Shown here in pieces: positions 28,661-39,687 of a stretch of DNA of 64,000 bases. The stretch is from positions 1-64,000 of the forward strand of contig JAHEBZ010000001.1 of assembly GCA_024641985.1 (NCBI GenBank), read 5' to 3'. Under the pieces are notes generated by a model, which was given only the letters and a program-made list of their open reading frames with translations, was not told the origin of the DNA and made no database searches. The position numbers and the translations under genes are program-made. This DNA comes from Rhodoluna sp. (GTDB lineage: Bacteria; Actinomycetota; Actinomycetes; Actinomycetales; Microbacteriaceae). Numbering within the stretch: position 1 is the first letter of the stretch; the number at the start of each line of letters is the position of its first letter.

Positions 28661-29238
28661 TGGCTGACAAGAAGACTGCTCCAGCAGCTAAGGCGCTTCC
28701 ACGCCTAAAGGCTCAGTACCGCGCCGAAATCGCCGCGGAACTTGCTAAGGAATTCGGTTTCACCAACCCTCACCAGGTTCCAAACCTGACCAAGATCGTT
28801 GTGAACATGGGTGTCGGAGACGCCGCTAAAGATGGCAAGCTCATCGATGGTGCCGTAAAGGACCTAACCGCAATCACCGGTCAGAAGCCACAGGTTAACT
28901 TGGCTCGCAAGTCAATCGCGCAGTTCAAGCTTCGCGAAGGCCAGGCCATCGGTGCTCACGTAACTCTTCGTGGCGACCGCATGTGGGAGTTCCTAGACCG
29001 TCTACTATCACTTGCTCTTCCTCGCATCCGCGACTTCCGCGGCTTGAGCGACCAGCAGTTCGATGGCAACGGTAACTACACCTTTGGTCTCTCAGAGCAG
29101 AACGTGTTCCACGAGATCAACCAAGACAACATCGACCGCTCACGTGGTATGGACATCACTGTCGTTACCACCGCAAGCAACAACGATGAGGGCCGTGCGC
29201 TTCTAAAGGCACTTGGCTTCCCGTTCAAGACCAACTAA
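28660..29238 (+). CDS. rplE: 50S ribosomal protein L5
   Basis: [41 protein letters not shown]. Confidence 0.99.
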   Translation: MADKKTAPAAKALPRLKAQYRAEIAAELAKEFGFTNPHQVPNLTKIVVNMGVGDAAKDGKLIDGAVKDLTAITGQKPQVNLARKSIAQFKLREGQAIGAHVTLRGDRMWEFLDRLLSLALPRIRDFRGLSDQQFDGNGNYTFGLSEQNVFHEINQDNIDRSRGMDITVVTTASNNDEGRALLKALGFPFKTN

Positions 29239-29305
29239 TAAAAGAAATCGGTAAGGTCCAGCCGCTTGTAAACGGCCTGGATACCTCCGAGGAAGGTGCA
29301 ACACC

Positions 29306-29704
29306 ATGACAATGACAGATCCGGTAGCAGATTTTCTGACCCGGCTTCGCAACGCAAACTCTGCGTACCACGAGTCGGTTAGCCTGCCTTACAGCAAGCT
29401 AAAGGCCAACATCGCAGAGATCCTCAAGTCTGAGGGTTACGTAGCAAGCATCAAGATTGAAGACGCAGAGGTCGGCAAGACCCTAAGCGTTGAGCTAAAG
29501 TACGGCCCAAACCGCGAGCGTTCAATCGCTGGCATCAAGCGTGTTTCAAAGCCTGGTCTTCGCGTTTACGCAAAGTCAACCGAGCTTCCACGCGTATTGG
29601 GCGGCCTTGGCATCGCAATCCTGTCCACCTCATCCGGTCTACTAACTGACCGTCAGGCTGCCAAGAAGGGAGTAGGCGGAGAAGTCCTCGCCTACGTTTG
29701 GTAA
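29306..29704 (+). CDS. rpsH: 30S ribosomal protein S8
   Basis: [22 protein letters not shown]. Confidence 0.99.
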   Translation: MTMTDPVADFLTRLRNANSAYHESVSLPYSKLKANIAEILKSEGYVASIKIEDAEVGKTLSVELKYGPNRERSIAGIKRVSKPGLRVYAKSTELPRVLGGLGIAILSTSSGLLTDRQAAKKGVGGEVLAYVW

Positions 29705-29710
29705 TCATAG

Positions 29711-30247
29711 ATGTCACGTATTGGTAGATTGCCGATTCCGGTTCCAGCCGGCGTCGAAGTAAAGATTGACGGAAACGTTGTAACAGTCACGGGCTCAAAG
29801 GGCACCCTGACCCACACCGTTCCAGCACCGATCACCGCTGCAGTAGAGGGCGACAGCATTGTCGTTACTCGCCCTGACGACGAGCGTGTTTCACGTTCAC
29901 TTCACGGTCTAACTCGCACCTTGATCGCAAACAACATCCAGGGTGTTACAAACGGCTTCACCAAGGGTCTCGAGATCGTTGGAACCGGTTACCGCGTAAC
30001 TGCAAAGGGCTCAGACATTGAGTTCGCGCTTGGTTACTCGCACCCAATCTTGGTGCAGGCTCCTGCCGGCATCACTTTCACCGTTGAGGGCAACACCAAG
30101 GTCAGCGTGTCGGGTATCGACAAGCAGGCTGTTGGTGAGGTTGCCGCAAACCTACGCAAGCTACGCAAGCCAGAGCCTTACAAGGGCAAGGGCGTTCGCT
30201 ATGCAGGCGAGGTAGTTCGCCGCAAGGCCGGAAAGAGTGGTAAGTAA
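29711..30247 (+). CDS. rplF: 50S ribosomal protein L6
   Basis: [33 protein letters not shown]. Confidence 0.99.
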   Translation: MSRIGRLPIPVPAGVEVKIDGNVVTVTGSKGTLTHTVPAPITAAVEGDSIVVTRPDDERVSRSLHGLTRTLIANNIQGVTNGFTKGLEIVGTGYRVTAKGSDIEFALGYSHPILVQAPAGITFTVEGNTKVSVSGIDKQAVGEVAANLRKLRKPEPYKGKGVRYAGEVVRRKAGKSGK

Positions 30248-30249
30248 TC

Positions 30250-30627
30250 ATGGGTCTAACTACTAGAACCCGCGGCAAGAGCAAGGCTGCTGCACGTACC
30301 CGTCGTCACCTACGTCTTCGCAAGAAGATCTCAGGCACCGGCCTACGTCCACGCTTGGTCGTAACCCGCTCGGCACGCCACGTATTCGTTCAGGTTGTCG
30401 ATGACACCAAGGGCATTACCCTTGCGTCAGCATCAACCATGGAAGCGAACTTCCGTTCATCAAAGGACGACAAGTCGGCTAAGTCGAAGGCTGTTGGTCT
30501 GCTTGTTGCAGAGCGCGCTAAGGCTGCTGGCATCTCAGAGGTTATCTTCGACCGTGGCGGTAACAAGTACGCCGGTCGTGTTGCAGCTATCGCAGATGGC
30601 GCACGCGAGGGTGGGTTGGTCCTCTAA
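30250..30627 (+). CDS. rplR: 50S ribosomal protein L18
   Basis: [34 protein letters not shown]. Confidence 0.99.
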   Translation: MGLTTRTRGKSKAAARTRRHLRLRKKISGTGLRPRLVVTRSARHVFVQVVDDTKGITLASASTMEANFRSSKDDKSAKSKAVGLLVAERAKAAGISEVIFDRGGNKYAGRVAAIADGAREGGLVL

Positions 30628-31292
30628 TGACTGAGAACAAGGAGCAAAAGTTGTCAACTGAGTCAACTGAGGCAGCAACCACTGTTGTTGCAGAAGCGAC
30701 AGGCACCGACGAGCGCGAAGCACGCCGTGGTTCACGTGAGCGTGGCCCACGCAACGAGCGTCGCGACCGCGAAGAGAAGAAGAGCGAGTTCCTAGAGCGC
30801 GTTGTCACCATCAACCGTGTTTCAAAGGTTGTTAAGGGTGGTCGCCGCTTTAGCTTCACCGCTCTAGTAGTTGTCGGTGACGGCAACGGTCTAGTGGGCG
30901 TCGGCTACGGCAAGTCAAAAGAAGTACCTTCAGCTATTGCTAAGGGTGTCGAAGAGGCAAAGAAGAACTTCTTCCGCGTTCCTCGCATCGCAAGCACCAT
31001 TCCTCACCCAGTTCAGGGCGAGGCAGCTGCTGGTGTAGTTCTTCTTCGCCCAGCTGCAGCTGGTACCGGTGTTATCGCCGGTGGTCCAGTTCGTGCAGTT
31101 CTTGAGTGTGCAGGCATCCACGACGTTCTTTCGAAGTCGTTGGGTTCTTCAAACACCATCAACATCGTTCACGCCACCATTGAGGCACTGCGCATGCTCG
31201 AAGAGCCAGCAGCAGTTGCAGCACGTCGTGGCCTAAGCATCGAAGAAGTTGCTCCGGCAGGTCTTCTTCGCCAGCAGAAGGCAGGTGCCTAA
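30627..31292 (+). CDS. rpsE: 30S ribosomal protein S5
   Basis: [42 protein letters not shown]. Confidence 0.99.
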   Translation: MTENKEQKLSTESTEAATTVVAEATGTDEREARRGSRERGPRNERRDREEKKSEFLERVVTINRVSKVVKGGRRFSFTALVVVGDGNGLVGVGYGKSKEVPSAIAKGVEEAKKNFFRVPRIASTIPHPVQGEAAAGVVLLRPAAAGTGVIAGGPVRAVLECAGIHDVLSKSLGSSNTINIVHATIEALRMLEEPAAVAARRGLSIEEVAPAGLLRQQKAGA

Positions 31293-31477
31293 TGGCTACT
31301 AGTCTCAAAGTAACTCAGATCAAGAGTGCTATCGGCAACAAGCCAAACCAGCGCGAGACTCTTCGCACCCTGGGCCTAAAGCGCATCGGCGACATCATTG
31401 TTAAAGATGACAGCCTTTCGGTTCGTGGCATGGTTCGCACCGTTGCACACCTAGTAAAGGTTGAGGAGATCAACTAA
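31292..31477 (+). CDS. rpmD: 50S ribosomal protein L30
   Basis: [33 protein letters not shown]. Confidence 0.98.
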   Translation: MATSLKVTQIKSAIGNKPNQRETLRTLGLKRIGDIIVKDDSLSVRGMVRTVAHLVKVEEIN

Positions 31478-32121
31478 TGGCTGAAGAGAAGAAGGCCCCT
31501 GCAAAGGCTGCCGCTCCTAAGACTGCTGCCCCAAAGGCAGCCGCAAAAACTACCGCTGCAAAGGCTGCGCCAGCTAAGGCTGCTGCTCCTAAGGCTGCTG
31601 CCGAAGAGAAAGAAGCCAAGGCGCCAGCTAAGGCTGCTGCTCCAAAGGCTGCTGCTAAGGCTGCCGCTCCTGCAGAAAAGGTAAACGTACTCAAGCTGCA
31701 CCACCTACGTCCAGCTCCTGGATCAAAGAAAGACCGCACTCGTGTTGGTCGTGGTGAAGCATCTAAGGGTAAGACCGCTGGTCGTGGTACCAAGGGTACT
31801 AAGGCTCGTTACCAGGTTCGCCCTGGCTTCGAAGGTGGTGGCGTGCGTCTAGTTATGCGCACTCCAAAGCTTCGTGGTTTCAAGAACCCATTCCGCGTTG
31901 AATACCAGGTTGTAAACGTTGAGAAGCTAGCCGAGCTTTACCCTATGGGTGGAGACGTGACCGTAGCCGATCTAGTGCTAAAGGGTGCAGTTCGCAAGAA
32001 CGAGCCTGTAAAGGTGCTTGGCGATGGCGACATCTCGGTTAAACTCAATGTCAGCGTTGACAAGATCTCTGAGTCTGCAAAGACCAAGATCGTCGCCGCT
32101 GGTGGCTCGGTTAACGACTAG
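31477..32121 (+). CDS. rplO: 50S ribosomal protein L15 with ~70-aa AKP-rich N-terminal extension
   Basis: [40 protein letters not shown] follows [71 protein letters not shown]. Confidence 0.97.
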   Translation: MAEEKKAPAKAAAPKTAAPKAAAKTTAAKAAPAKAAAPKAAAEEKEAKAPAKAAAPKAAAKAAAPAEKVNVLKLHHLRPAPGSKKDRTRVGRGEASKGKTAGRGTKGTKARYQVRPGFEGGGVRLVMRTPKLRGFKNPFRVEYQVVNVEKLAELYPMGGDVTVADLVLKGAVRKNEPVKVLGDGDISVKLNVSVDKISESAKTKIVAAGGSVND

Positions 32122-32156
32122 TCACCGACTAGTCCTTAAAAGCCAGGAGGCTTAAG

Positions 32157-33470
32157 TTGCTTAGCGCTATTGTTCGTGCATTCCGCACCCCGGACCTGCG
32201 TAACAAGCTTGCTTTCACGCTTGCGATCGTTGCCATCTTCCGTTTGGGCTCGTTTATACCTGCCCCATTCGTTGACTATGGCAACGTTCAAAAGTGTCTA
32301 GCACAGACCCAGAACACCAGCGGGCTCTATGAGCTCGTCAACCTGTTCTCTGGTGGCGCTTTGCTTCAGCTCTCCATCTTCGCGCTGGGAATCATGCCAT
32401 ACATCACGGCATCGATCATTACCCAGCTGCTTCGCGTGGTTATTCCGCGCTTCGAAGCTCTTTATAAAGAGGGCGCATCGGGCCAGGCAACTCTGACCCA
32501 GTACACCCGCTACCTAACCATTGCGCTAGGTCTGCTTCAGTCAACAACCCTCATCGCTGTTGCCCGCCAGGGTGCACTATTTGGCGCCGACTGTGTGCTT
32601 CCAATCCTCACCGATTCATCACCACTTGCCGTGGCGTTGATGGTTATCACCATGACAGCCGGCACCGGCCTAATCATGTGGATGGGTGAGCTCATCACCG
32701 AGCGCGGTGTTGGTAACGGCATGTCGCTACTTATCTTCACCTCAATCGCAGCCAAGTTCCCAGCATCTTTGTTTGGCATTGCAAACACCAAGAGCATTGA
32801 AACCTTGCTTCTGGTTCTAGCCGTTGGCGTGCTTGTGGTTGGCCTTGTTATTTTGGTCGAGCAGTCACAGCGCCGCATCCCGGTTCAATATGCCAAGCGC
32901 ATGGTTGGCCGTCGCACCTACGGTGGTCAAAACACCTACATCCCAATCAAGGTCAACATGGCCGGCGTTGTGCCAGTCATCTTTGCATCTTCATTGCTTT
33001 ACTTGCCAGCGCTGATTGCGCAGTTCAACCAGCCAGATGCAAATGGCAAGGTTGCCGACTGGGTTACCTGGGTTTCGAACTACCTAACCAAGGGCGATCA
33101 CCCGTTCTACATGGCGTTGTATTTCTTCCTAATCCTGGGCTTCACCTACTTCTACGTAGCTATCACCTTCAACCCAGAAGAGGTTAGCGAAAACATGAAG
33201 AAATACGGTGGCTTCATTCCGGGCATCCGCGCCGGTCGCCCAACCACCGAATTCCTTGAGTTCGTGCTCAGCCGCATCACCTTCCCGGGTGCAATCTACT
33301 TGGGTCTAATCGCCTTGATTCCGCTAGTGGCGTTCTCGCTAATCGGTGCCAACCAAGATTTCCCATTCGGTGGAACCTCGATCCTCATCATCGTTGGTGT
33401 TGGTCTTGAAACCGTCAAGCAGATCAACGCACAGATGCAGCAGCGCAACTACGAAGGCCTACTGAAGTGA
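32157..33470 (+). CDS. secY: Preprotein translocase subunit SecY
   Basis: MLSAIVRAFRTPDLRNKLAFTLAIVAIFRLGSFIPAP...GIMPYITASIITQLL. Confidence 0.99.
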   Translation: MLSAIVRAFRTPDLRNKLAFTLAIVAIFRLGSFIPAPFVDYGNVQKCLAQTQNTSGLYELVNLFSGGALLQLSIFALGIMPYITASIITQLLRVVIPRFEALYKEGASGQATLTQYTRYLTIALGLLQSTTLIAVARQGALFGADCVLPILTDSSPLAVALMVITMTAGTGLIMWMGELITERGVGNGMSLLIFTSIAAKFPASLFGIANTKSIETLLLVLAVGVLVVGLVILVEQSQRRIPVQYAKRMVGRRTYGGQNTYIPIKVNMAGVVPVIFASSLLYLPALIAQFNQPDANGKVADWVTWVSNYLTKGDHPFYMALYFFLILGFTYFYVAITFNPEEVSENMKKYGGFIPGIRAGRPTTEFLEFVLSRITFPGAIYLGLIALIPLVAFSLIGANQDFPFGGTSILIIVGVGLETVKQINAQMQQRNYEGLLK

Positions 33471-34054
33471 CCCGCCTGCTCTTGATTGGCGCCCCTGGCG
33501 CTGGCAAGGGAACCCAGGCTGAAAAGCTTTCTGAGGCATTCGGAATCCCTGCAATTTCAACCGGAGACATCTTTCGCCACAACGTAAAGAATGAAACCGA
33601 CCTTGGCAAGCAGGCGAAGGCGTTCATGGATCGCGGCGAGTATGTTCCTGACTCACTCACCAACGCCCTGGTTCGCGACCGCCTTTCACACCAAGATGCA
33701 GAAACTGGCTTTTTGCTAGATGGCTACCCTCGCACCGCAGATCAGGTTGTTGAACTCGACGACATTCTTGCAGCGCAGGGCACCAAAATGGATGTGGTTG
33801 TTCAGCTAACCGCCGACACCGATGAGGTTGTGCGCCGCTTGCTAAACCGTGCACTCGAGCAGGGCCGCGCAGACGACACCGAAGATGTTATTCGCCGCCG
33901 CCTAGAGGTTTATGAAGAGCAAACTGCCCCACTAACGAGTGTTTACGCGCAGCGCGGCTTGGTTGTAATGATCGACGGTCTTGGCGAGGTTGCCGAGGTT
34001 ACCGGCCGCATTCTTGAGGCGCTCGACGCTCGCGGCTTGACCCCGGGTCTCTAA
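33467..34054 (+). CDS. adk: Adenylate kinase
   Basis: LLLIGAPGAGKGTQAEKLSEAFGIPAISTGDIFR; GTG start overlaps the secY stop. Confidence 0.99.
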   Translation: MTRLLLIGAPGAGKGTQAEKLSEAFGIPAISTGDIFRHNVKNETDLGKQAKAFMDRGEYVPDSLTNALVRDRLSHQDAETGFLLDGYPRTADQVVELDDILAAQGTKMDVVVQLTADTDEVVRRLLNRALEQGRADDTEDVIRRRLEVYEEQTAPLTSVYAQRGLVVMIDGLGEVAEVTGRILEALDARGLTPGL

Positions 34055-34066
34055 CAACTCGCCTCC

Positions 34067-34909
34067 ATGTCACGTCACGGCTTTGAGCTCAAAACCAATG
34101 AGCAAATAATTTTGATGCGCCAGGCCGGTTTGGCAACCGCCGCAGGCCTAGATGCAATTCGCAAGCTAATTGCGCCAGGCATAACAACTCTCGAATTAGA
34201 TAAAGCCGCCGATGATGCCATTCGTGCGCATGGCGGCCACTCAAACTTTCAGCTTGTCGAGGGCTATAAGCACACCATTTGCGCATCGGTAAACGATGAG
34301 GTTGTGCACGGAATTCCTGGTTCACGAGTTTTGCAGCCCGGCGATATTGTTTCGGTCGACTGCGGCGCCGAAATTGGCGAGTGGAACGGCGACTCGGCGG
34401 TTACCTTTATTGTTGCCGGGGGAGACCCCGAGGTTGTCGCGAAGCGTCAGTTGCTAAGCGACATCACCGAACAATCGCTTTGGGTTGGCATTGCCGCCTT
34501 GGCTAAGGCCGAGCATTTGAACGAGGTTGGCCGAGCGATCGAAGCCTATGTTGAAAGCCAAGAAATTGAGCACCGAAGCAAATTTGGCATTCTCGAAGAC
34601 TATGTTGGCCACGGCATTGGCAGATCGATGCACGAAGACCCGCCGGTTTATAACTATGGCATTCGCGACAAGGGCCCCAAGGTTGTGCCCGGCCTATGCG
34701 TTGCCATCGAACCAATGATCACCAATGGCTCTGCTAAGACCAAGATTTTGGCTGATGGCTGGACAGTCTCGGCAAAAGACGGCTCAGATGCCTCGCACTG
34801 GGAGCACTCGGTTGCTGTGCACCACAAAGGAATTTGGGTGCTCACCGAACCAGATGGTGGGCTCGCAAAGTTAGCTCAATTCGGTGTGACTCCGGTCGCA
34901 CTTAGTTAG
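34067..34909 (+). CDS. map: Type I methionyl aminopeptidase
   Basis: CASVNDEVVHGIPGSRVLQPGDIVSVDCGAEI...YVGHGIGRSMHEDPPVYNYG. Confidence 0.98.
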   Translation: MSRHGFELKTNEQIILMRQAGLATAAGLDAIRKLIAPGITTLELDKAADDAIRAHGGHSNFQLVEGYKHTICASVNDEVVHGIPGSRVLQPGDIVSVDCGAEIGEWNGDSAVTFIVAGGDPEVVAKRQLLSDITEQSLWVGIAALAKAEHLNEVGRAIEAYVESQEIEHRSKFGILEDYVGHGIGRSMHEDPPVYNYGIRDKGPKVVPGLCVAIEPMITNGSAKTKILADGWTVSAKDGSDASHWEHSVAVHHKGIWVLTEPDGGLAKLAQFGVTPVALS

Positions 34910-35081
34910 AGGGCGGCAGCCAGCCCGGTTCGGTTGGTTGTGGCAAAATCTTGGACTACCAATATTTCGGTATTTCGTCTAGGATTGGAACTCGGTGTTT
35001 CTACACGCATTCCCTAATCGCAAGATTGGTTTTTTTGCGTGCGCTCGTAATGCCGAATTAGTTGAAGCAGATAAGTGAGTT

Positions 35082-35303
35082 ATGGCCAGTAAAGACGGTG
35101 TCATCGAGATCGAGGGTTCGGTCGTCGAGGCTCTCCCAAACGCAATGTTTAGGGTCGAGTTGACTAACGGTCACAAGGTTCTTGCACACATTTCAGGCAA
35201 AATGCGTCAGCACTACATCCGCATCCTCCCAGAGGACCGCGTGATTGTTGAGCTAAGCACCTACGACCTGACTCGTGGCCGCATCATCTACCGATACAAA
35301 TAA
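35082..35303 (+). CDS. infA: Translation initiation factor IF-1
   Basis: [54 protein letters not shown]. Confidence 0.99.
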   Translation: MASKDGVIEIEGSVVEALPNAMFRVELTNGHKVLAHISGKMRQHYIRILPEDRVIVELSTYDLTRGRIIYRYK

Positions 35304-35379
35304 AGACTTTCTGGCTGGGTCAAAAGACCTGGGCAGTTTGAAAAACGGTTAGCAATAACCCCAAACAGAAGCAAGAGAC

Positions 35380-35493
35380 ATGAAGGTAAACCCAAGCGTC
35401 AAGAAGATTTGCGACAAGTGCAAGGTCATCCGTCGCCACGGTCGCGTCATGGTTATCTGCGAAAACCCACGCCACAAACAGCGTCAGGGCTAA
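35380..35493 (+). CDS. rpmJ: 50S ribosomal protein L36
   Basis: Read directly, too short for the ORF track: [37 protein letters not shown]. Confidence 0.98.
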   Translation: MKVNPSVKKICDKCKVIRRHGRVMVICENPRHKQRQG

Positions 35494-35698
35494 CAGCAGA
35501 TTGATTGTCCGCTAACCCGGGCAGCATGAAGCAGAACCAAAGCAAAGACCCAAGCACCAAGAAGCAAAACTAAAAATAAAAAAGTAGCGCAACGGCAAAG
35601 TTTCCTCGAAACCGAGTTGTCACCCCCGGAGAAGGCCGGGGCCCAATCGTGAGATTCGGATGCGTTACTTCAGACCTTCTAAAACAAGGAGAACTCCT

Positions 35699-36076
35699 AT
35701 GGCACGTGTTGCCGGAGCCGATATTCCAGACGCGAAGCGCGTCGAAATCGCACTTACCTACATCTACGGCATTGGCCGTACCCGTTCAGTACAGATCTTG
35801 GCCGAGACCAAGATCGACAAGAACACCCGTGTTAAAGACCTAACCGACGACCAGCTGGTTGCAATCCGTGACTTCATCGATGGCACTTTCAAGGTTGAGG
35901 GTGACCTACGTCGCGACGTAGCAGCAGACATCCGTCGCAAGGTTGAAATCGGTTCATACGAAGGTATTCGCCACCGCAAGGGCCTACCAGTGCGCGGTCA
36001 GCGCACCAAGACCAACGCTCGCACTCGCAAGGGTCCAAAGCGCACCGTAGCCGGCAAGAAGAAGGCAACCCGCTAG
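35699..36076 (+). CDS. rpsM: 30S ribosomal protein S13
   Basis: [30 protein letters not shown]; start set at internal M of the ORF at 35660, preceded by aaggag. Confidence 0.98.
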   Translation: MARVAGADIPDAKRVEIALTYIYGIGRTRSVQILAETKIDKNTRVKDLTDDQLVAIRDFIDGTFKVEGDLRRDVAADIRRKVEIGSYEGIRHRKGLPVRGQRTKTNARTRKGPKRTVAGKKKATR

Positions 36077-36119
36077 TAGCGGGCCTTCCCACAAACCTTA
36101 AGAATTTAGGAGAACAACC

Positions 36120-36530
36120 ATGGCAGCACCGAAGGCAAAGGCCGGCTCAGCCGCCCGCAAGCCACGCCGCAAAGAAAAGAAGAACATTGCTGTGGGTCAG
36201 GCTCACATCAAGTCGACCTTCAACAACACCATCGTTTCGATCACTGACCCAACGGGTGCAGTTATCTCATGGTCATCTTCAGGTGACGTAGGTTTCAAGG
36301 GTTCACGCAAGTCAACCCCATTCGCAGCGCAGCTTGCAGCCGAGTCGGCAGCACGCAAGGCTCAAGAGCACGGCCTAAAGAAGGTTGACGTTTTCGTCAA
36401 GGGTCCTGGTTCTGGTCGCGAGACTGCAATCCGTTCGCTACAGGCTGCTGGTCTAGAGGTTGGTTCAATCTCAGACGTAACTCCTCAGGCACACAACGGT
36501 TGCCGCCCTCCAAAGCGTCGCCGCGTCTAA
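36120..36530 (+). CDS. rpsK: 30S ribosomal protein S11
   Basis: [46 protein letters not shown]. Confidence 0.99.
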   Translation: MAAPKAKAGSAARKPRRKEKKNIAVGQAHIKSTFNNTIVSITDPTGAVISWSSSGDVGFKGSRKSTPFAAQLAAESAARKAQEHGLKKVDVFVKGPGSGRETAIRSLQAAGLEVGSISDVTPQAHNGCRPPKRRRV

Positions 36531-36639
36531 CCTTCGCCTTCATCCACCTTTATTTCGCAACAAAGCTTTGCAGTGGCCACTGCGAAGCCCCCAACAAATA
36601 GATATCAAATAGTGGATATCTAGCTGAAAGGAACCAAAC

Positions 36640-37632
36640 GTGCTAATTGCACAGCGTCCAACTCTTCACGAAGAAGTCCTATCTCCAAACCGCTCACGCT
36701 TTGCGCTTGAGCCACTAGAGCCTGGCTTCGGTTACACCCTAGGCAACTCACTACGTCGCACCCTTCTTTCATCGATTCCTGGTGCAGCTGTTACCAGCAT
36801 CCGCATCGAAGGTGTTCCTCACGAGTTCTCAACCATCGAAGGCGTTAAAGAAGACGTCACCGAGATCATCCTTAACATCAAGGACCTCGTTGTTTCTTCT
36901 GAGCACGACGCCCCGGTTGTTGCACACCTTCGCAAGGCAACCGCTGGTCCGGTTACCGCTGCCGACATCCAGGCACCTGCCGGTGTTGAGATTCACAACC
37001 CTGAGCTAGTTATTGCAACCATCAACGCAAAGGCAAAGTTCGAAGTTGAGCTAACCATCGAGCGTGGCCGCGGCTATGTTCAGGCATCTCAGAACCGCAA
37101 CCCAGATGCAGATGCTGGCGTTATCCCAATCGACTCGATCTACTCGCCAGTTCTCAAGGTTTCATACCGCGTTGAGGCAACCCGTGCGGGAGAGTTCACC
37201 AACTTCGACAAGCTAATTGTTGACGTTGAGTCAAAGCCTTCGATCACCCCTCGCGATGCAGTTGCATCAGCAGGTTCAACCCTTGTTGAGCTATTCGGCT
37301 TGGCACGTGAATTGAACGTTGCAGCAGAAGGCATCGAGATTGGCCCAGCACCGGTTGAGGCCGGCCTGTCGCCAGAGCTCGCAATGCCTATCGAAGACCT
37401 GGACCTAACCGTCCGTTCATACAACTGCCTAAAGCGTGAAGGCATCAACACCGTTTCAGAGCTAATCGCTTTGTCAGAAGACCAGTTGATGAACATCCGT
37501 AACTTCGGTAGCAAGTCGGTAGACGAGGTTCGCGACAAGCTAACCTCAATGGGACTCAAGTTCAAGGATGCCGTCCCAGGCTTCGATGCAGCATACTTCA
37601 GCTCGGCCTACGACGAGGATGACCAGGCGTAA
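36640..37632 (+). CDS. rpoA: DNA-directed RNA polymerase subunit alpha
   Basis: [64 protein letters not shown] start. Confidence 0.99.
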   Translation: MLIAQRPTLHEEVLSPNRSRFALEPLEPGFGYTLGNSLRRTLLSSIPGAAVTSIRIEGVPHEFSTIEGVKEDVTEIILNIKDLVVSSEHDAPVVAHLRKATAGPVTAADIQAPAGVEIHNPELVIATINAKAKFEVELTIERGRGYVQASQNRNPDADAGVIPIDSIYSPVLKVSYRVEATRAGEFTNFDKLIVDVESKPSITPRDAVASAGSTLVELFGLARELNVAAEGIEIGPAPVEAGLSPELAMPIEDLDLTVRSYNCLKREGINTVSELIALSEDQLMNIRNFGSKSVDEVRDKLTSMGLKFKDAVPGFDAAYFSSAYDEDDQA

Positions 37633-37671
37633 GCCGGTCTCTGGATCACAGAAATCTAAGAGGAGAAAACA

Positions 37672-38199
37672 ATGCCTACCCCAAGTAAGGGTCCACGTCT
37701 AGGTGGCAGCTCATCACACGAGCGTCTAATGCTTCGCAACATGGCAACTTCGTTGTTCATGCACGGCAAGATCACCACCACCGAGACCAAGGCCAAGCGC
37801 CTTCGTCCGGTGGCTGAGCGTCTAGTAACCTTCGCAAAGCGCGGAGACCTTCACGCACGCCGTCGCGTTATGCAGCAGATCACCGACAAGTCGGTTGTTC
37901 ACGAGCTATTCGCAAACATCGCACCACAGGTTGCCGAGCGCCAGGGTGGCTACACCCGCATCACCAAGCTTGGTTACCGCAAGGGTGACAACGCGCCAAT
38001 GGCACTGATCGAGCTAGTTCTTGAGCCAGTGAACCCAAAGGCAGTTACCAAGAAGCCAAAGCTTGAGAACTCAGTAAAGGCAACCGCAGTTGCTGCACCA
38101 GTTGTTGAAGAAGTCGTAGAGACCGAAGCAGCAGTTGAGGCTTCAGCTGAAGCCGTTGCAGAGGCGCCAGCCGCCGACGAGACTGCAGCTGCAGAATAA
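37672..38199 (+). CDS. rplQ: 50S ribosomal protein L17 with acidic C-terminal extension
   Basis: [46 protein letters not shown]. Confidence 0.99.
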   Translation: MPTPSKGPRLGGSSSHERLMLRNMATSLFMHGKITTTETKAKRLRPVAERLVTFAKRGDLHARRRVMQQITDKSVVHELFANIAPQVAERQGGYTRITKLGYRKGDNAPMALIELVLEPVNPKAVTKKPKLENSVKATAVAAPVVEEVVETEAAVEASAEAVAEAPAADETAAAE

Positions 38200-38218
38200 T
38201 CTGACCGCTAACAAGCTC

Positions 38219-39085
38219 ATGAATCAGCCCGTTGACCACAAGGTCGACGGGCTGATTCGCTTTAGGCTCGATTTTGGCTACGACGGAACTGATTATTGGG
38301 GTTATGCCCAACAAAAGAAGTTCAAAACCGTTCAAGGCGAGTTGCTTGCCGCTCTGACCACTATTTTTGGTGAGAGCAAAAACGATTTTGAAATGCGCGT
38401 TGCCGGCCGAACCGATGCCGGTGTGCACGCATCCGCGCAGGTTGCCCACATCGATCTTTCTAGGCAGCAGCTCAAACGGCTTGGTCGCTCAAATGGTTTT
38501 GTGGGCAAACTAAACGATTTGCTGCCCGACGACATCCATGTGCATTCAATAACCGAGCCACCCGCCGGTTTTGATGCTCGCTATTCGGCCACCTGGCGCC
38601 GCTATCGATATCGCATCGCTGATGGTGCCGCACTTAAAGACCCGCAAAAGGGGCGCTTTACGCTGTGGGTTAAGCATGAACTCGACGATTTGGCCATGAA
38701 GGCCGCTGCTCTAGAACTTTGTGGCCTGCACGACTACGCGTCTTTTTGCCGCCCCAAACCAAACTCAACCACGATTCGCCAAATTAGATCGATCGAAATT
38801 AGCCGCAACAAACTCGAGGGAAACGTTATCGAGGTTGAGCTGTTGGCCGATGCCTTTTGCTACAACATGGTTCGATCTATAGTTGGCGCACTGATTGCCG
38901 CAGGTGAAGGCAAAGCCGGCCCGGCCGATATTGCGGCAGCTCTGGCTCGGCGCACACGAGTTGGCTCATACAAGGTTCAACTGCCTCGCGGCCTAACTTT
39001 GATTGGCGTTGGTTACCCAAGCGACGATCAGCTGGCTGCCCAAGCAGAGATTGCCAAAAATCGACGCTCATTGGATGAAAACTAG
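38219..39085 (+). CDS. truA: tRNA pseudouridine(38-40) synthase TruA
   Basis: IRFRLDFGYDGTDYWGYAQQKKFKTVQGELLAAL...VAGRTDAGVHASAQVAHIDL; start set at internal M of the ORF at 38135. Confidence 0.95.
   Translation: MNQPVDHKVDGLIRFRLDFGYDGTDYWGYAQQKKFKTVQGELLAALTTIFGESKNDFEMRVAGRTDAGVHASAQVAHIDLSRQQLKRLGRSNGFVGKLNDLLPDDIHVHSITEPPAGFDARYSATWRRYRYRIADGAALKDPQKGRFTLWVKHELDDLAMKAAALELCGLHDYASFCRPKPNSTTIRQIRSIEISRNKLEGNVIEVELLADAFCYNMVRSIVGALIAAGEGKAGPADIAAALARRTRVGSYKVQLPRGLTLIGVGYPSDDQLAAQAEIAKNRRSLDEN
38222..38257 (+). terminator. Terminator/attenuator-like hairpin after rplQ, overlapping truA codons 2-13
   Basis: aatcagcccgttgacc-acaa-ggtcgacgggctgatt: 16-bp arms with one T/G wobble position. 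Confidence 0.6.
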
Positions 39086-39233
39086 GGTTTGACCCGCAGG
39101 GCATCTACGGTCTAGACTTGACCTTTGGTATTGGCAAACGTTAAATGCCAATGTGAAAACTTGGATCCCGAGAAGTTAGAACTTCTAGCGCGGATTCATT
39201 TCAATCCGATATAGAAATAGAAGGCAATTTACC

Positions 39234-39677
39234 GTGCGTACTTATTCTCCAAAGGCTCACGAGCTGAGCAACGAGTGGCTAGTCATCGACGCCACCGACG
39301 TAGTTCTCGGCCGTCTTGCAACTCACGCTGCTACCTTGCTTCGCGGCAAGCACAAGCCAACCTTTGCACCTCACATGGACAACGGTGACTTCGTAATCAT
39401 CATCAACGCTGAGAAGGTAGCCCTAACCGGTTCGAAGCTCAAGCAGAAGAAGGCTTACCGTCACTCTGGTTACCCAGGTGGTCTAACCGCAACTACCTAT
39501 GCTGAGCTTCTAGAGAAGAGCCCAGAGAAGGCAGTCGAGAAGGCTATCAAGGGCATGTTGCCTCACAACAAGCTAGGTGCAGACCAGCTTTCAAAGCTTA
39601 AGGTTTACCGCGGCGCAGAGCACCCACACGCAGCTCAGCAGCCAAAGCCTTTCATCATCGACCAGGTAGCTCAGTAA
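39234..39677 (+). CDS. rplM: 50S ribosomal protein L13
   Basis: [57 protein letters not shown] start. Confidence 0.99.
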   Translation: MRTYSPKAHELSNEWLVIDATDVVLGRLATHAATLLRGKHKPTFAPHMDNGDFVIIINAEKVALTGSKLKQKKAYRHSGYPGGLTATTYAELLEKSPEKAVEKAIKGMLPHNKLGADQLSKLKVYRGAEHPHAAQQPKPFIIDQVAQ

Positions 39678-39687
39678 GGATCTCCCA

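Noticed and set aside
31490-31690. Repetitive DNA that could be mistaken for a tandem-repeat or CRISPR-like array
   Set aside because: In frame and encodes the AKP-rich L15 extension; no spacer/repeat structure.
31470-31793. Minus-strand Ala/Phe-rich ORF opposite the L15 extension, looking like a membrane protein
   Set aside because: Direct consequence of the AAG/GCT repeats on the plus strand; not an independent gene.
39171-39187. agaagttagaacttct inverted repeat upstream of rplM as an L13 leader
   Set aside because: Short stem with almost no loop; too weak without comparative data.
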